The notes under the pieces are model-generated. The model saw only the letters and a list, made by a program, of their open reading frames with translations, searched no databases and was not told the origin of the DNA. Positions 45,895 through 57,818 of a stretch of 64,000 nt of DNA are shown here, piece after piece. Origin of the DNA: Impatiens glandulifera (lineage: Eukaryota; Streptophyta; Magnoliopsida; Ericales; Balsaminaceae). The position numbers were made by a program, and so were the translations under genes. The stretch lies in assembly GCF_907164915.1 (NCBI RefSeq), contig NC_061866.1, positions 24,879,905-24,943,904 of the forward strand. The letters are read 5' to 3'. Position 1 is the first letter of the stretch; each line of letters opens with the position of its first letter.

Positions 45895-48500
45895 GAGAAT
45901 ACCAGTTTTTAGAAAATGGGGGTTTAGTTCCAAAATAGTTTTGGATTTTTGAAAATTGGAACCAAACGGGCCTAAGGATTAAATCCTAGGTTTGAGTCCG
46001 ATCTTGTCAATTTGGGCTTAGTAGGGTCTGAGAGGTTTAATCTTGAGTGAGGGTTCAGAGATAGTCCTAAGGCTGTAACGGTCTTAGGCTAAGTGGAGGT
46101 TTGATCCTAGGCTAGGGCTAGGATTTGACCTAGGCTAAGATGAGGCTAGGCTTAATTGTTGGTCCTAGGTTAGGTGTCAAGGTCAATCCTAGGTCAAGTG
46201 GCAAGGTCTGTCCTAGGTTAATTTGGTCTAGTTTTGTCGGTCCTAAGCCAACTCTCTCGGTCGGGCGGCATGGTCCTGACATGTTTTCTCGGTCGGGTGG
46301 CACGGTCCTTACATATTTTCTCAGTCCTAAGGTAAAATTCCAGGACCGGGTGCTCTTGTTTTGGTCTGAAACTTTAGAAGGCCATAACTTTTGATTGGGA
46401 TATCCAAATCATAATCCGTAAGTTGCAGTAGGTTCATATGATCATGAAGAAAAAAAGCTCTAACATAAATCAAGATTTTGAAAATCATAAGAGGATCAAT
46501 TTTGAAACACCATTTCTAGGTCAAATTTTAGGATCTTTTAAATTAGGCAATTTCAAGGCCTGATTTTTGTTCCATTAGCTTTGAAATGATGAATATAGTT
46601 AATTCATACCAAAACAAGAACATAATTACATCATTAAAATAGTTTTTGAAGATTGAATCAAAATCTAACTTTTTTCAAAAATCAAATTTGAACAAACATG
46701 ATCAAAAGGGTGAAACAGTTACTTGGAATTCATCCATACATGTTAAGAATCATGTATAGCTACTAATTGAATCAACAAATTCAACTTAGAAGCAAGAACA
46801 TGAAATTTCAAAAATCTAGTTTTTTAACCTTTTTTTTCTAAAGTTTCAATTTGAACAAACATGATCAAGACATGATTACAGTTACTTAGAAATCATCCAA
46901 TCATGTATACAAACATGTAATATAACTAATTGAACCAACAAAATCAGATTAAAAGTAAGAACACATAATTTTAAAATTCAAATTTTCAAACTTTTTTCTC
47001 AAATTTCAATTTTGATCAAACATGATCAAAATATAATTACAGTTGTATGGAAATGATTCAAACATGTTTATAAACATGTATAACAACAATCTGGACTAAC
47101 AAATTCAGATTTAAACCAAGAACACAACATTTCAAAAAATCCAATTTTCAAACTGATTTTTGCAAAATTCTGTTCTATGTTGATTTGATCGGTTTTCTTT
47201 CAACAAAAAGCTTACACATGATATATATAATGATTCTTTACCAAGAAATCATACAATCAAGCATAAGAACACGACTAAAGTGATCAAACAAGAAAATTTT
47301 AAGAAATTATAAAATTTCAATTACAAATCAATATTCAAGGCTTCTAGAATCATACCAACAGTTGGAAAATATTCCTGGGAGTTGTTGGAAGTGATCCAAA
47401 AGCCTGGATCGAAGCTTGGCTTGCTGGAAAAAGTTTTGACAAAAACTGTTCTTTGCCGGAATCTACAAGTCTTCAATTGGGTTGAATTGATGTGTAATTC
47501 TTGGTTATTATTTGATGGATTGGTATTAGGATGATAGGGGAGTATTTATAGGGTGGATAGGTCGGCTATAGAAGGCCAATTTGAGTTGTCTTTGATCGTT
47601 GACGTTCTTATCCCTAATTCGTGGCAGTCTTATCCTAGGGAAGATAAGGCTTCTATATAAGGGGGAAACGTAGGCGTTGGCGAGGGGATCACATGGGCGA
47701 AATAATAAACAGATTTGATCGCGTGTAGACGAAGTTAGAGCTTCTAGAAGATACTCGCCGGCGAGGTTGCGATTCTGGCAACCCTGCGTCCCAACGAAGA
47801 AGACGGCTGAAATGACGTTATTTCTCCTGACGCCGTCTACGTTCCGTCCGCGGTCAGCGGTCTTTACTAACGGGGTTAGTCCATCCCTTAGTTGATCCGG
47901 TGCGGGCGCGCGCACGTGGTTCTGTTACAACTGGATGTCTGGTGCGCGCTGGGCTGTCGGATTAGATCTAGGCGCTTAACTAATGGTCCAAAATCCTATT
48001 GCAAAGTTTAAACATAAAATCCGCCACACAGGATTATGCAATTTTAAATTTTATTTAAAAGGTTATTAAAAATCGAATTTAATTCCTTTTAAATTCATTT
48101 TTTACCAAAAATTTCACAAAAAATGTTTCTAGATTCATAATAACAATTATGATCATGTTTTATTTTTTTTGGAATTTTTGGGAATTTTGGGGTATTTTAT
48201 TTAAAATGTTTAAATCATGAATTAAACATAAATCATGAATAAATCCTAATTAAATATTTTTAACCCATCCTTGGTCTAATTTGGGTAAAATATATACAAA
48301 TATTTTATCCTCAAATTATTTTTGAATTTTGGAAAGTTTCCTTAGTTAAGGTTTAGTTATCACAATAATTAATTCTTAATTAGGTTTTAATTCCTTCTTT
48401 CAAGTTATTTCGAATATAAAAATTCAAAATATTATTTTAATATTATTAAACATAATAATATTATTTTGTAAATAGGGTAAGTCAGATTTTCATGCTTACA

Positions 48501-49730
48501 AACACCAAATTTGATAAACGCGAGACATTTTAACAATAAAAGTTCAAATTTTTAACTAACTAATATATATATATATATATATATATATAATGATGCTTAA
48601 TTTTTAAAGTGTCCGGATTGTCGGGTCGAGAGTTGTGGTTAATTTGGATATTTATGTCAGAGTAAATGGATACTTGGGTCAGATTATGGTTGACCCGCCC
48701 ATAAACTTAAAACGGTTAAAAATAAAATTAAAAATATTATATGTATGTTTCGAACTTACAACCTAACAAAACAAGTACAACCCTTAACCAACTAGACTAA
48801 CAACACTTTATATTTAAGATTTAACACCAAATTTGATGAACGCGAGAAATTCAAATTTTTAACTAAATAATCTATATATATGTAATGATGCTTAATTTTT
48901 AAAGTGTCCGGATTGCCGGGTAGAGAGTTGTGGTTAATTTGAATATTTATGTGAGAGTAATTGAATATTAGGGTCGGATTGTGGGTTGACCTGCCCATAA
49001 ACTTAAAACGGTTAAAAATAAAATTAAAAAAATGTTATTTGTATGTTTCAAACTTCAACCTAACAAAACAAGTAAACCCTTTAACCAACTAGGCTAACAA
49101 CACTTTATATTTAAGATTCAACACCAAATTTTATAAACGCAAGACATTTTAACAATGAATATATAAATTTTAAACTAACTAGTTTATATATATGTAATGA
49201 TGCTTAATTTTTAAAGTGTCCGGATTGCTGGGTCGAGAGCTGTGGTTAATTTGGATATTTATGTGAGAGTAATTTGATATTTGAGTAGGATTGTAGGTTG
49301 ACCCGCCCATAAACTTAAAACGGTTAAAAATAAAATTAAAAATGCTATTTGTATGTTTTGAACTTGCAACAAAACAAAACAAATACAACCCTTTAACCAA
49401 CTAGGCTAACAACACTTTATATTTAAGATTCAACACCAAATTTGATGAACGCGAGACATTTTAACAATAAAAGTTCATATTTTTAACTAACTAATATTTA
49501 TATATATATATATATATAATGATGCTTAATTTTTAAAGTTTCCGGATTACCGGGTCGAGAGCTGTGGTTAATTTGGATATTTATGTGAGAGTAAATGGAT
49601 AATTGGGTCGGATTGTTGTTGACCCGTCCATAAACTTAAAACGGTTAAAAATAAAATTAAAAATACTATTTGTATGTTTCGAATTTACAACCTAACAAAA
49701 CAAGTACAATTTTTAACCAAGTGTGATTGA
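48501..49730. repeat. about 330-bp tandem repeat array, right half (units 4-8)
   Basis: Continues unit 4 exactly where it is broken at 25,620 (after the AACAC duplication). Unit starts are near 48,590, 48,890, 49,198 and 49,525, each with GTCCGGATTG and ACCCGCCCATAAACTTA-type blocks and an (AT)n junction. The array ends near 49,730. Confidence 0.9.
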
Positions 49731-51574
49731 GATGTGGTTTGTCGAGGGTTAATAGACCGATACCATTTGAAAGTGGTTAAATAAATATGAATCAAATATT
49801 TGATTGACCAAAGTGTGAGGTCACGATGCTAATTATTAAAAAATATGAATCAAATATTTGATTGACAAAGTGAAAGTTTAAAATCCCGAGATGAGAGATT
49901 CATTCGGAAAAAACATATGAGAAAATATGTTATTTTATCGAAGTGAATAAAATGTGGAATGAGAGTGTTATATTTTTATTTTAATAATTTTAAAGATTGA
50001 ATAAATATTATTATAATTTTTTAAGTTATTTTGTTTTTATTCTTATCCGTGTGTATCGTACGAAAATTTTGCTAGTATATATTAACTTCTGAAATTTAAT
50101 AATATAATTCTTAAAAATAAATTTTAATTATTCAAAAAGTTACTATATATTCACATATTATTTCAAATTTAATGTTCATGTACCCATAAAATTGAAGTAA
50201 ATGTTTCTCAAACGTCAAAATTATGTCAAATATTTTTCATATCACATTTATGGGGTATATGTTTCATAAATATATTTATAAATTAATGTATATTCCTAAA
50301 GTTGAAATACATGCATTCTCAAGAAGTTAAAATTATGTAGTGTAGTTGAATAATAAGGTGTTTATTTCTTTAATAAAAGATTTCCATTCATATTTATTAT
50401 ACAATATATTTTGGTTTGGATTCAAATTTTGTTTGGTTTTTCAATTTGGATTAGAACTACTTTTGTATTTAATTATTTTATAAAAATAATTGTTTATATT
50501 TTGATTTTTTTTTCTTTCAATTTTTCATTTTGTTTACATTCATTTTTTTTCTTTCAATCTTTCAATTATATAAGAGATTGAAAAGCAGCAAATTATTGAA
50601 TAAAAAATAAAAATAAATTTGTGATTTGTTAGGACATGTATTAAACTAAGCTATAACAATCAAATTTAGTTTCTAATTCATAATGATGATTTGAATGGCT
50701 TAAATAATGGATTGGAACAATTTAATATGGATTGAGTATGATTGGATAAAAACGGATCAATTTGATCACCTCTAAATTTCACTTAGAACTATTTTATAAC
50801 TAAGTTAATTTGAGACTATCAACATAATCTAAACCCTAATAAGTTAGAAATAATATAAATAATATTGATAAGTAAAATAACAATGAAATAAGATTTTCTA
50901 GTGATAAAAATTGAAACAATTGGTGTTGCGATCAATAATAATTCAATCGTTATATTTGGGAAGAAGTAATTAATCTCAAGAATTGGTTTCTGATCAAATA
51001 TGGCTGACTTTTTTTTGTGTGTATTGTAATATGTTGTTAGTATAAAATATTTAAATTATTAGGTTACATTATATGTTTCTCAATGTCCATTTAAACATAA
51101 TTTGAACAACTAACATGTGTTTTTCAAAGAACATCTGATCACATTTTACTAAAATAATAACCTAAATAGTTTGACGCACAATCAAATAAGGGCACTGAGG
51201 TTAGCTTAAGCACACTTTGAACATTTTTTACGGTAAAAAGTGACGTAATCTAATAATTTTTTATTTTTTTTTAATTTCAATTTACTATTTGTTATCTAAT
51301 TTAAAAGTGAAAGAAGATAAAACTCATCCTATTCACTAGTTTCATCTAAAAGTGAAGAGGATAAAATTCATCCCATTCACTAGTTTCATCCCTAGTTTTC
51401 TATTTATTTTATTTTCATTCCTAGTTTTCTATTTATTTTATCACATCCTTGAAGATTACAATATATGAATGTGATAGTAATCAAACCGGATCTTCTGCTC
51501 CCGATTTTAGTGTTCTCTTGTTGCTGACCAATGAAAATACAGGAGCATTATTTTAATAATAAATCAATGCTGGG
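49731..51574. other. AT-rich intergenic DNA
   Basis: No gene is seen. Two close copies of ATATGAATCAAATATTTGATTG (shortened here: a palindromic TCAAATATTTGA centre) lie near 49,790 and 49,850. Near 51,365-51,440 a CCTAGTTTTCTATTTATTTTA phrase is duplicated. Confidence 0.5.
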
Positions 51575-52960
51575 TTGAAAGGAGGGAGAGAGTATCCGGA
51601 ACCCGGATTCTATCCGGGTTTACCCCAAACTCCGTTAACGGAATGTCTAGTTAATGTATGGAGTGAAGCTCCCTTCCCCCATGTTCCATTTCAAAAGGTA
51701 GGCAGCTATAAGTTTAGAGCGAAGCTCATTTCGCTCCAGGCGCCATGTAATAACAGTGTATATAGATATGAGATACGGAGAGAAGTGTACTTCGCCAGTA
51801 TCCATGTAAAACAGAATGAAGAGATCCGCATATCAGAACGAACCATATTTAGCCTTAGGTATTTTCTTACCCTGACGCTCATGTAAAACCCCCAACACCT
51901 CAATGAAAAGACAGTTTACCTTTCATGTAAAAATATTTACCCATGTATGTAAATACAAAAATTCACCAAAAGTATTTATTTTTAAATTAGAAAAAAAATT
52001 AAATTTTTTACTAATCTAAAGTCTGGATCGAAGCATACTTCGTTTTAATTACTTTATATTCTTATAGAATCGGGTGAAACTCCCTTCGTTCAGGAGCCAT
52101 GTAAAACGGAATGAAGAGATTTGCCTATCAGGGCGAAACATACTTAGCCTTAAGTATTTTCTTACCCTAACGCTCATGTAAAACCCCCAACACCTCAATG
52201 AAAAGACAGTTTACCTTTCATGTAAAAACATTTACTCATGTATGTAAATACAAAAATTCACCAAAAGTATTTATTTTTAAATTAGAAAAAAAATAAAAAA
52301 ATATACTAATCTAGAGACTAGATCGAAGCATACTTCGCTTTAATTACTTTATATTCTTATAGAATCAGGTGAAACTTCCTTCGCTCAGGAGCCATATAAA
52401 ACGGAATGAAGAGATCTGCCTTTCAAGGCGAACCATACTTAGCTTTAAGTATTTTCTTACGCTGACGCTCATGTAAAACCCCCAACACCTCCATGAAAAG
52501 ACAGTTACCTATTATGTAAAAACATTTACTTATGCATGTAAATACAAAAATTCACCTAAATTATTTATTTTTAAATTAGAAAAAAAATTACAAATTTATA
52601 CTAATCTAGAGACTGGATCGAAGCATACTTTGCTTCAATTACTTTATATTCTTATAGAATCGGATGAAACTTACTTCGCGCAAGAGACATAGAAGGCGGA
52701 ATGAAAAGATCCGCCTATCAGGGCGAAACATACTTAGCTTTAAGTATTTTCTTAACGTGGCGCTCATGTAAAACCCCCAACACCTCCATGAAAAGACAAT
52801 TTACCTATCATGTAAAAACATTTACTCATGTATGTAAATACAAAAATTCACCAAAATTATTTATTTTTAAATTAGAAAAAAAATTATACTAATCTAGAGT
52901 CTGGATCGAAGCATACTTCGTTTCAATTACTTATTTTTTTATAAAAAGAAATTTATAAGT
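51575..52960. repeat. about 290-bp tandem repeats with GAAG-N4-CTTC motifs
   Basis: Four units (starts near 51,720, 52,025, 52,318 and 52,612). Each contains GATCGAAGCATACTTCG (arms CGAAG/CTTCG around CATA), ATTCTTATAGAATC, GCCTATCAGGGCGAA, AAGTATTTTCTTAC, CATGTAAAACCCCCAACACC and a long AT tail. The first copy is partial and altered. Related units recur at 61,985-62,470 in the same orientation. Open frames here are by-products. Confidence 0.9.
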
Positions 52961-53420
52961 TTTCCGCGAAGCATCCTTCGCCCATTAGCCATGTAAAACC
53001 GAATGAAAGATGTTTTTCGAGCGGTGCTTCCATCGCCCAGGAGCCATGTAAAACCGAATGAAGAGACTCTTTTCGAGCGATTCTTCCATCGCCCAGGAGC
53101 CATGTAAAACCGAATGAAGAGACTCTTTTCGAGCGGTGCTTCCATCGCCCCATGTAAAACGAAATGAAGAGATTCTTTTCGAGTAGTGCTTTCATCGCCT
53201 AGGAGCTATGTAAAACCGAATGAAGAGACGTTTTTCGAGGGGTGCTTCCATCGCCTAGGAGCCATGTAAAACCGAATGAAGAGACGCTTTTCGAGCGGTA
53301 CCTCTATCGCCCCATGTAAAACGGAATGAAGAGACGCTTTTCGAGCGAATCTTCAATCGTCCATCCTCCATGTGAAATAGAATGAATAGACGTTTTTTCG
53401 TGAAGCATACTTCGTTTGAA
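52961..53420. repeat. 50-56-bp tandem repeat, eight units
   Basis: ATGTAAAACCGAATGAAGAG recurs at about 52,991, 53,046, 53,102, 53,152, 53,208, 53,264, 53,314 and 53,369, followed each time by TTTTCGAGCGGTGCTTCCAT-like sequence. Two unit lengths alternate (about 56 and 50). It is flanked by CGAAG-CATC-CTTCG at 52,967 and GAAG-CATA-CTTC at 53,403. Confidence 0.92.
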
Positions 53421-54002
53421 GTTACTTAGCGATGTTTACTTCACATGTATGAACAACTTTAATATATATAAACCCTAATATCATTATAATAATAAACACT
53501 TCCGTCCAAATCCTCTCTCTCTTCCAGTGTCCTCCTCCTTTCACGGCGATTCGAATCCGGCTTCTCCGTCTAGCATATTAGAAGGTTCTATCTTCACATC
53601 TCGACAATGGTACGTACACCAAAATAGTAATCTTTTCTTTTTCTTCTCGTTCATATTTAAGAAACCCTACTCCGAAATTTTCACGTTGAACAAAAATCAT
53701 TCGTATTTAGGAAAATGTACAAGGTTAGGGTTAGGGTTTTGTATATTATTTCTACGAAATCCTAGTGACTGATGTAGTGAGAACTCATTTTTGATATTAA
53801 CAAAGCATATTTTTTGATATGCAGGCAAGAATCAATGATATCATCCTAAACACTATAGGCAAAGAATGAATTTTTTTGCCCAAATACATTATCTAGTGAA
53901 GATATAGTACTATTCTTGACCTATAACCATTTTGTCCATATTATGTAAGTTTTCATTGAAATTACCATGTTTGTAATAGATAATATTATTGTTTTTACAC
54001 AG
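53421..54002 (+). other. possible 5' leader/exon of the BRCT fragment
   Basis: Contains an open stretch MSSSFHGDSNPASPSSILEG from 53,527 that ends at a possible donor (CAATGgtacgt, near 53,609). I do not recognise the protein. It may be a leader of the BRCT fragment downstream. The remainder is AT-rich. Confidence 0.3.
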
Positions 54003-54746
54003 CGTTTGATGGTTCAATACACTGACACTTGTGGTGCGACGGTGTCAATGAGGTGGAGAGACGACGTAACCCATGTCATAGCTTCCACTGATGCAAATGG
54101 TGGATGTTGTCGATCTATCAAATTCTTAAAGGCAATATTGAACGGGAGATGGGTCCTCAAAATTGATTGTGAGACTCTATTAGTCTTAACTCAATATTTA
54201 ATTTCACATATAGGAAACTAAATACAAATATTTTTTGTACAGGGATAAAATCATCTTTGGAATAAAAAACTTACGTTGACGAGGAACCGTACGAGGTTCA
54301 GCAAGATTATCATGGGACCTTGGGTGGTCAAAGAGCTGGAAGACTGCGGTATTTGAATAATGTAAGTTTGGTCTGATTCCTCCTCTATATCTTCATTATT
54401 TTCCACGATAACTGAAATTGTTTTGTTTGTTTTGCAGCTACCGAAACTGTTCGACAGTTTCACTTTTATTTTTGCAGGTGAATTCATCCTAACTTACAAA
54501 CAGGATCTCATAGGGTTTGTAATTGCTGGAGGAGGTACCATTAAAGAAATGGAGAATTCATTTTATGAGCTAGAGGACGACAAAACTATAGTAGTATACG
54601 AAGAGTCTCGGCATAATGTTAATGAAGTCATTTGGATATTTGAGGCAGTGAATCCTTTGTCGGCATATTTGGATGAATATGGTGTTCCTCACACAAGATT
54701 GCTTGAATCTATTGCTGCTTGTGATTTGCATCCTTTGTTTACTTAG
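54003..54746 (+). pseudogene. BARD1/ROW1-like tandem BRCT fragment
   Basis: Three exon-like blocks with GT-AG borders: 54003-54168, 54243-54361 and 54438-54746. The first gives CGATVSMRWRDDVTHVIAST, then GGCCRSIKFLKAILNGRWVL and KIDW, the end of a first BRCT repeat. The second continues SSLE, an in-frame TAA (54263-54265), then VDEEPYEVQQDYHG and GRLRYLNN. The third gives LPKLFDSFTFIFAGEF, GFVIAGGGTIKEMEN and ends LLESIAACDLHPLFT. The order matches the C-terminal BRCT pair of plant BARD1/ROW1, which bind chromatin or phosphoproteins in DNA repair and stem-cell control. RING and PHD-like parts are absent. It is a truncated copy, probably dead. Confidence 0.82.
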
Positions 54747-55777
54747 ACTTGTAAAATACTGAATATTTGCATTGGAATTTGTTTTATATATTTGTGATTT
54801 AAAATTTTGGTTCTTAGTATTGCAATTTTAAACATTATTCATTTAATATATGAACAATGGAATGAGTTTATGGAATGAGTTTTTAATATGAAAATTACCA
54901 AATATTAAATCTTTGAACATGAAAGAATCATGTAATGTAAAGTATACGCAACTTTAGTATTTACAAATCTCAATTAAATGTGAAACGATATACATGTTTT
55001 TCAATTGTCAAAAACTATGAAGCAATCTGTTACGACTTGTTTCGTAAGGTGTGTTATGGGTTCAAGAATCAAGTTCTTGATCTCTAGGACCGGTGTAAAT
55101 TCTACAATCAAAGGGCAGCAGAAGATTTTCGATAGAGAATTTGGGGGGAGGGGATAGAAGAACCAAGGGTGCAAAGAGAAATATTGTTGGTCTATACCAA
55201 ACAGTCCATAGTAAATAATAATAGATGAATAGGGCCAAAGTTCAATCTTCATTATTCCATTCATGGGTCCTTCGGGAAGAAAGACCAGCCTTATATATGT
55301 GATGTCTTGCCCCAAAATATTCGGTTACAACAACTACTAGAAAATAACAGAATTCAGTTTGTAAAATAGAAAAGAAAAGCAAAATAAAATAATAATACAA
55401 CAAAATAGAAATCTGGCCCATGTGCACACTAGGACCGAGAACGGGTGCCGAGAAAGATTGCTGGAATTATTCTACGACCGAGGCCTTGATGCGTAGGCCT
55501 AACATTATCTCCCCCTTCAAAATTCGTCGCCCTCGACGAAAAAGACCGTGGTCTGCCGAGCCTCTAATGCGCAAGCTCAAAATTTCAAAGAATTCGGTCG
55601 GACTTCAGCAAGTCCAGGAAGTGTCGGAGTCTAGGACCGCATTTCTTAGAAGCCCTCGGTCTTCATGCTCCACAATCAGTCCTTCCTTCGGCCCAGCACG
55701 CCAGGTGCAGAAAAAGGGCCATTTTTCTTCCGGGCATACTCTAGAATGTCTTTAAACAACCAAGCCCAGTCCTTTAT

Positions 55778-56815
55778 CTAGACTAGAAACACATGTGCAA
55801 CAACATAGCCAAGTCTTCTAACTACCTTCCTGGCTGGTGGTCGATTGTTGGGTTGCTGGTTGAGCCCTTTGATTATTTGTTGGAAATTTTCTAGAGTGTC
55901 TTCCAAAACAAGTGAAACACCTTGGCATTCGTTTTTACTCTTTGTTTGTACCGTGGCAGCAACATTATGATTTCCCAAGGTCTTTTCTAGCTGGTTGCCT
56001 TGTATTATCTTGACCCGCGACCGAGGGGTACCCTGCTGGACCGTGAAAGTGTGCAAAATAATGACACGTTCGTCCCTTGTCTCAAGAAGCAAAGGTGGGT
56101 CGTAAAAACCTGATTCTTGGACGGGTTTTTGAACTTCTTGCTGATTAGCCAGGGACATGAACAATCTGGATTTGCACCTATGATTAGGCTCCCAATTATC
56201 ATTGCAAGTATAGCGTCGGTCTTCCTTGGGATCGGTCGTCCGGTTTGTGTTCGACCAGACCGTGTTAACAATGCATGGTTTGGGCAGCAGCGGCAGCTTG
56301 GCGCTGTACAAGGGCATGCGACCGAATCGCAGCAAGAGATTCCTCTTGAATGCATCCCACGTCAAGGCTACCTTTTGGTTGCGATTCTGCAAATATGTTT
56401 CATGCCACGTTCTTGCCTCTTTTGAGACGTGAGTGCGGACAATGTCTAGCTTTGTGGCATCATTCGTCTTACTCACCCTAAAGACTTGCTCAGCAAATAA
56501 GAGCCAGCCCTCCAAATCAGTCCCATCAAATTCAGGAATATTAACATTTGTGAGCCGTGTTGGAGGAAGGTAACAAAAAGCAATATCATAGGGTCGGGTG
56601 CAGGAATCTTGGCCATTATTTAACGCACCTTTTTCAATGACTGTCAAGGTTTTTCCAGCAGCATACCTTCTGTCCATATTATTGCTCAGTTCGGCCATCT
56701 GCTGTTTAAGGGCCGCATGTATGGCAGCCTGTTCGGTCATGTGTTGCTGCAGGGCAGTATTCATGGAGGCATATTGTTGGGTCAGCCCTTCGAGTAGGGT
56801 CTTAATATCGTCCAT
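55778..56815 (-). CDS. gypsy gag protein, 345 codons
   Basis: Starts MDDIKTLLEGLTQQYASMNT, a coiled-coil-like N-terminus. The gag core follows with NIPEFDGTDLEGWLLFAEQVF and ALTWDAFKRNLLLRFG, then a zinc-finger-like CNDNWEPNHRCK (C-x4-W-x-P-x-H-x-C form). The remainder, up to RRLGYVVAHVFLV, has lost resemblance to pol. It reads through in one frame. The region after the finger probably results from a deletion joining gag to non-coding DNA. Confidence 0.85.
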   Translation of the reverse strand: MDDIKTLLEGLTQQYASMNTALQQHMTEQAAIHAALKQQMAELSNNMDRRYAAGKTLTVIEKGALNNGQDSCTRPYDIAFCYLPPTRLTNVNIPEFDGTDLEGWLLFAEQVFRVSKTNDATKLDIVRTHVSKEARTWHETYLQNRNQKVALTWDAFKRNLLLRFGRMPLYSAKLPLLPKPCIVNTVWSNTNRTTDPKEDRRYTCNDNWEPNHRCKSRLFMSLANQQEVQKPVQESGFYDPPLLLETRDERVIILHTFTVQQGTPRSRVKIIQGNQLEKTLGNHNVAATVQTKSKNECQGVSLVLEDTLENFQQIIKGLNQQPNNRPPARKVVRRLGYVVAHVFLV

Positions 56816-56856
56816 CTTTGTTGCTATCAGGTTTTTTTCATTTGAGGATCGTCTTG

Positions 56857-56868
56857 CTCTGATACCAA
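56857..56868 (-). promoter_or_regulatory. PBS of the gag-only gypsy element
   Basis: Minus-strand TGGTATCAGAGC, complementary to initiator tRNA-Met, next to the 5' LTR. Confidence 0.85.
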
Positions 56869-57354
56869 GAATGTTACGACTTGTTTCGTAAGGTGTGTTA
56901 TGGGTTCAAGAATTAAGTTCTTGATCTCTAGGACCGGTGGAAATTCTACAATTAAAGGGCAGTAGAAGGTTTTCGATAGAGAATTTGGGGGGAAGGGATA
57001 GAAGAACCAATGGTGCGAAGAGAAATACTGTTGGTCTATACCAAATAGCCCATAGTAAATAATAATAGATGAATAGGGCCGAAGTTCATATCTTCATTAT
57101 TCCATTCATGGGTCCTTGGGGAAGAAAGACCAGCCTTATATAGGTGATGTCTTGACCCAGAATATTCGGTTACAACAACTACTAGAAAATAACTGAATTA
57201 AGTTTGTAAAATAGAAAAGAAAAGCAAAATAAAATAATAATACAACGAAATAGAAATATGGCCCATGTGCACACTAGGACCGAGAACGGGTGCCGAGAAA
57301 GGTTGCTGGAATTATTCTACGACCGAGGCCTTGATGCGTAGGCCTAACACAATC

Positions 57355-57818
57355 TTCGCTATCTAATCAAGGCTTGACATTGATTAACATTAATTTATAA
57401 TAATAATGTTAATTATTTTATTATTATAATCCAAAAATTATCAAGTCACTTCACCCCACCTAACACATTAAATGCTGCCATGCAGCCATGCCTGCTAGCG
57501 TTGTACGATTATCTCTCTCTCCGGTGAAGTAGTATTTCAACTTTTCTTTGCCGGAATCCGCCCATCCTTCAAGATTAATATCTTCAATAATCCATATTCC
57601 AAAATTATAATCTGGGAGTAACAATGGTACATTTTTCACTGTCATATTCTTTCTCAAGTTTTCTTCATATCGTTTTGTTTGTTTTTTGAAAATTTGACTA
57701 GAAATGTTCTGTTCTTGTTAATTATCAGGATGGAATCTACATGAACGAGAATGATAATCATGATTTGAGGTATACTGTTGTGTTTGTTTTCTCTAATACT
57801 ATAAGATGTTTGTATTCA
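57355..57818. other. spacer, possible leader exon of the FAR1-like pseudogene
   Basis: No protein is recognised. The minus-strand 65-codon open stretch at 57,460-57,657 has no known motif. Near 57,728-57,772 a short GATGGAATCTACATGAACGA block is bordered by AG and GT and could be a leader exon. That is weak. Confidence 0.3.

Larger units (their letters stand above)
42527..45899 (+). mobile_element. internally deleted Ty1/copia element inside the Ogre LTR
   Basis: Flanked by GAGAA (42527-42531 and 45895-45899). LTRs are 42532-42889 and 45536-45894 (358 and 359 bp, roughly 20 differences by eye). The PBS-like TTAGTATCAGAGC follows the 5' LTR, and a purine tract ending TGGGGGAGAT precedes the 3' LTR. 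Gag, zinc knuckle, protease, the N-terminal RT segment and RNase H are in one continuous frame. Integrase and the catalytic core of RT are missing. It inserted after Ogre, because it splits Ogre LTR sequence. Confidence 0.95.
41767..48500 (-). repeat. Ogre 5' LTR, interrupted by a Copia element
   Basis: Left end TGTAACACCGTTTATCC, right end TTTCATGCTTACA. The two LTR parts (41767-42531 and 45900-48500) together match 25621-29002 in order. Scattered substitutions and small indels show the insertion is not recent. Confidence 0.92.
25616..48505 (-). mobile_element. Ogre/Tat-type Ty3/gypsy retrotransposon with nested insertions
   Basis: A 22.88-kb element with TG...CA LTRs and a perfect AACAC duplication (25616-25620 and 48501-48505). 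It lies on the minus strand: 5' LTR at the right (41767-48500), then a tRNA-Arg-type PBS, ORF1, gag, protease, RT, RNase H, a long repeat-rich tail and the 3' LTR (25621-29002). Removing the nested Copia (with TSD) and the solo LTR (with TSD) leaves about 18.3 kb. Very long LTRs, this PBS and an extra ORF upstream of gag define the Ogre group. Stops and frame changes occur in every coding part and no integrase is seen, so it cannot act on its own. Confidence 0.93.
55023..57354 (-). mobile_element. gag-only Ty3/gypsy element with TSD
   Basis: LTRs 55028-55504 and 56872-57349 (477 and 478 bp, roughly 20 differences by eye) with TG...CA ends and a CAATC duplication (55023-55027 and 57350-57354). 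The minus-strand PBS TGGTATCAGAGC lies just inside the right LTR. The purine tract GAAGGGGGAGATAA on the minus strand lies inside the left LTR. The internal part is only 1.37 kb and carries gag but no protease, RT or integrase. Confidence 0.95.

Noticed and set aside
52939..53195. Two overlapping minus-strand open frames with repeated SSFGFTWLLGDG-like blocks
   Set aside because: They come from the 50-56-bp tandem repeat, whose unit lengths are not all multiples of three. There is no start context, and both frames give similar peptides.
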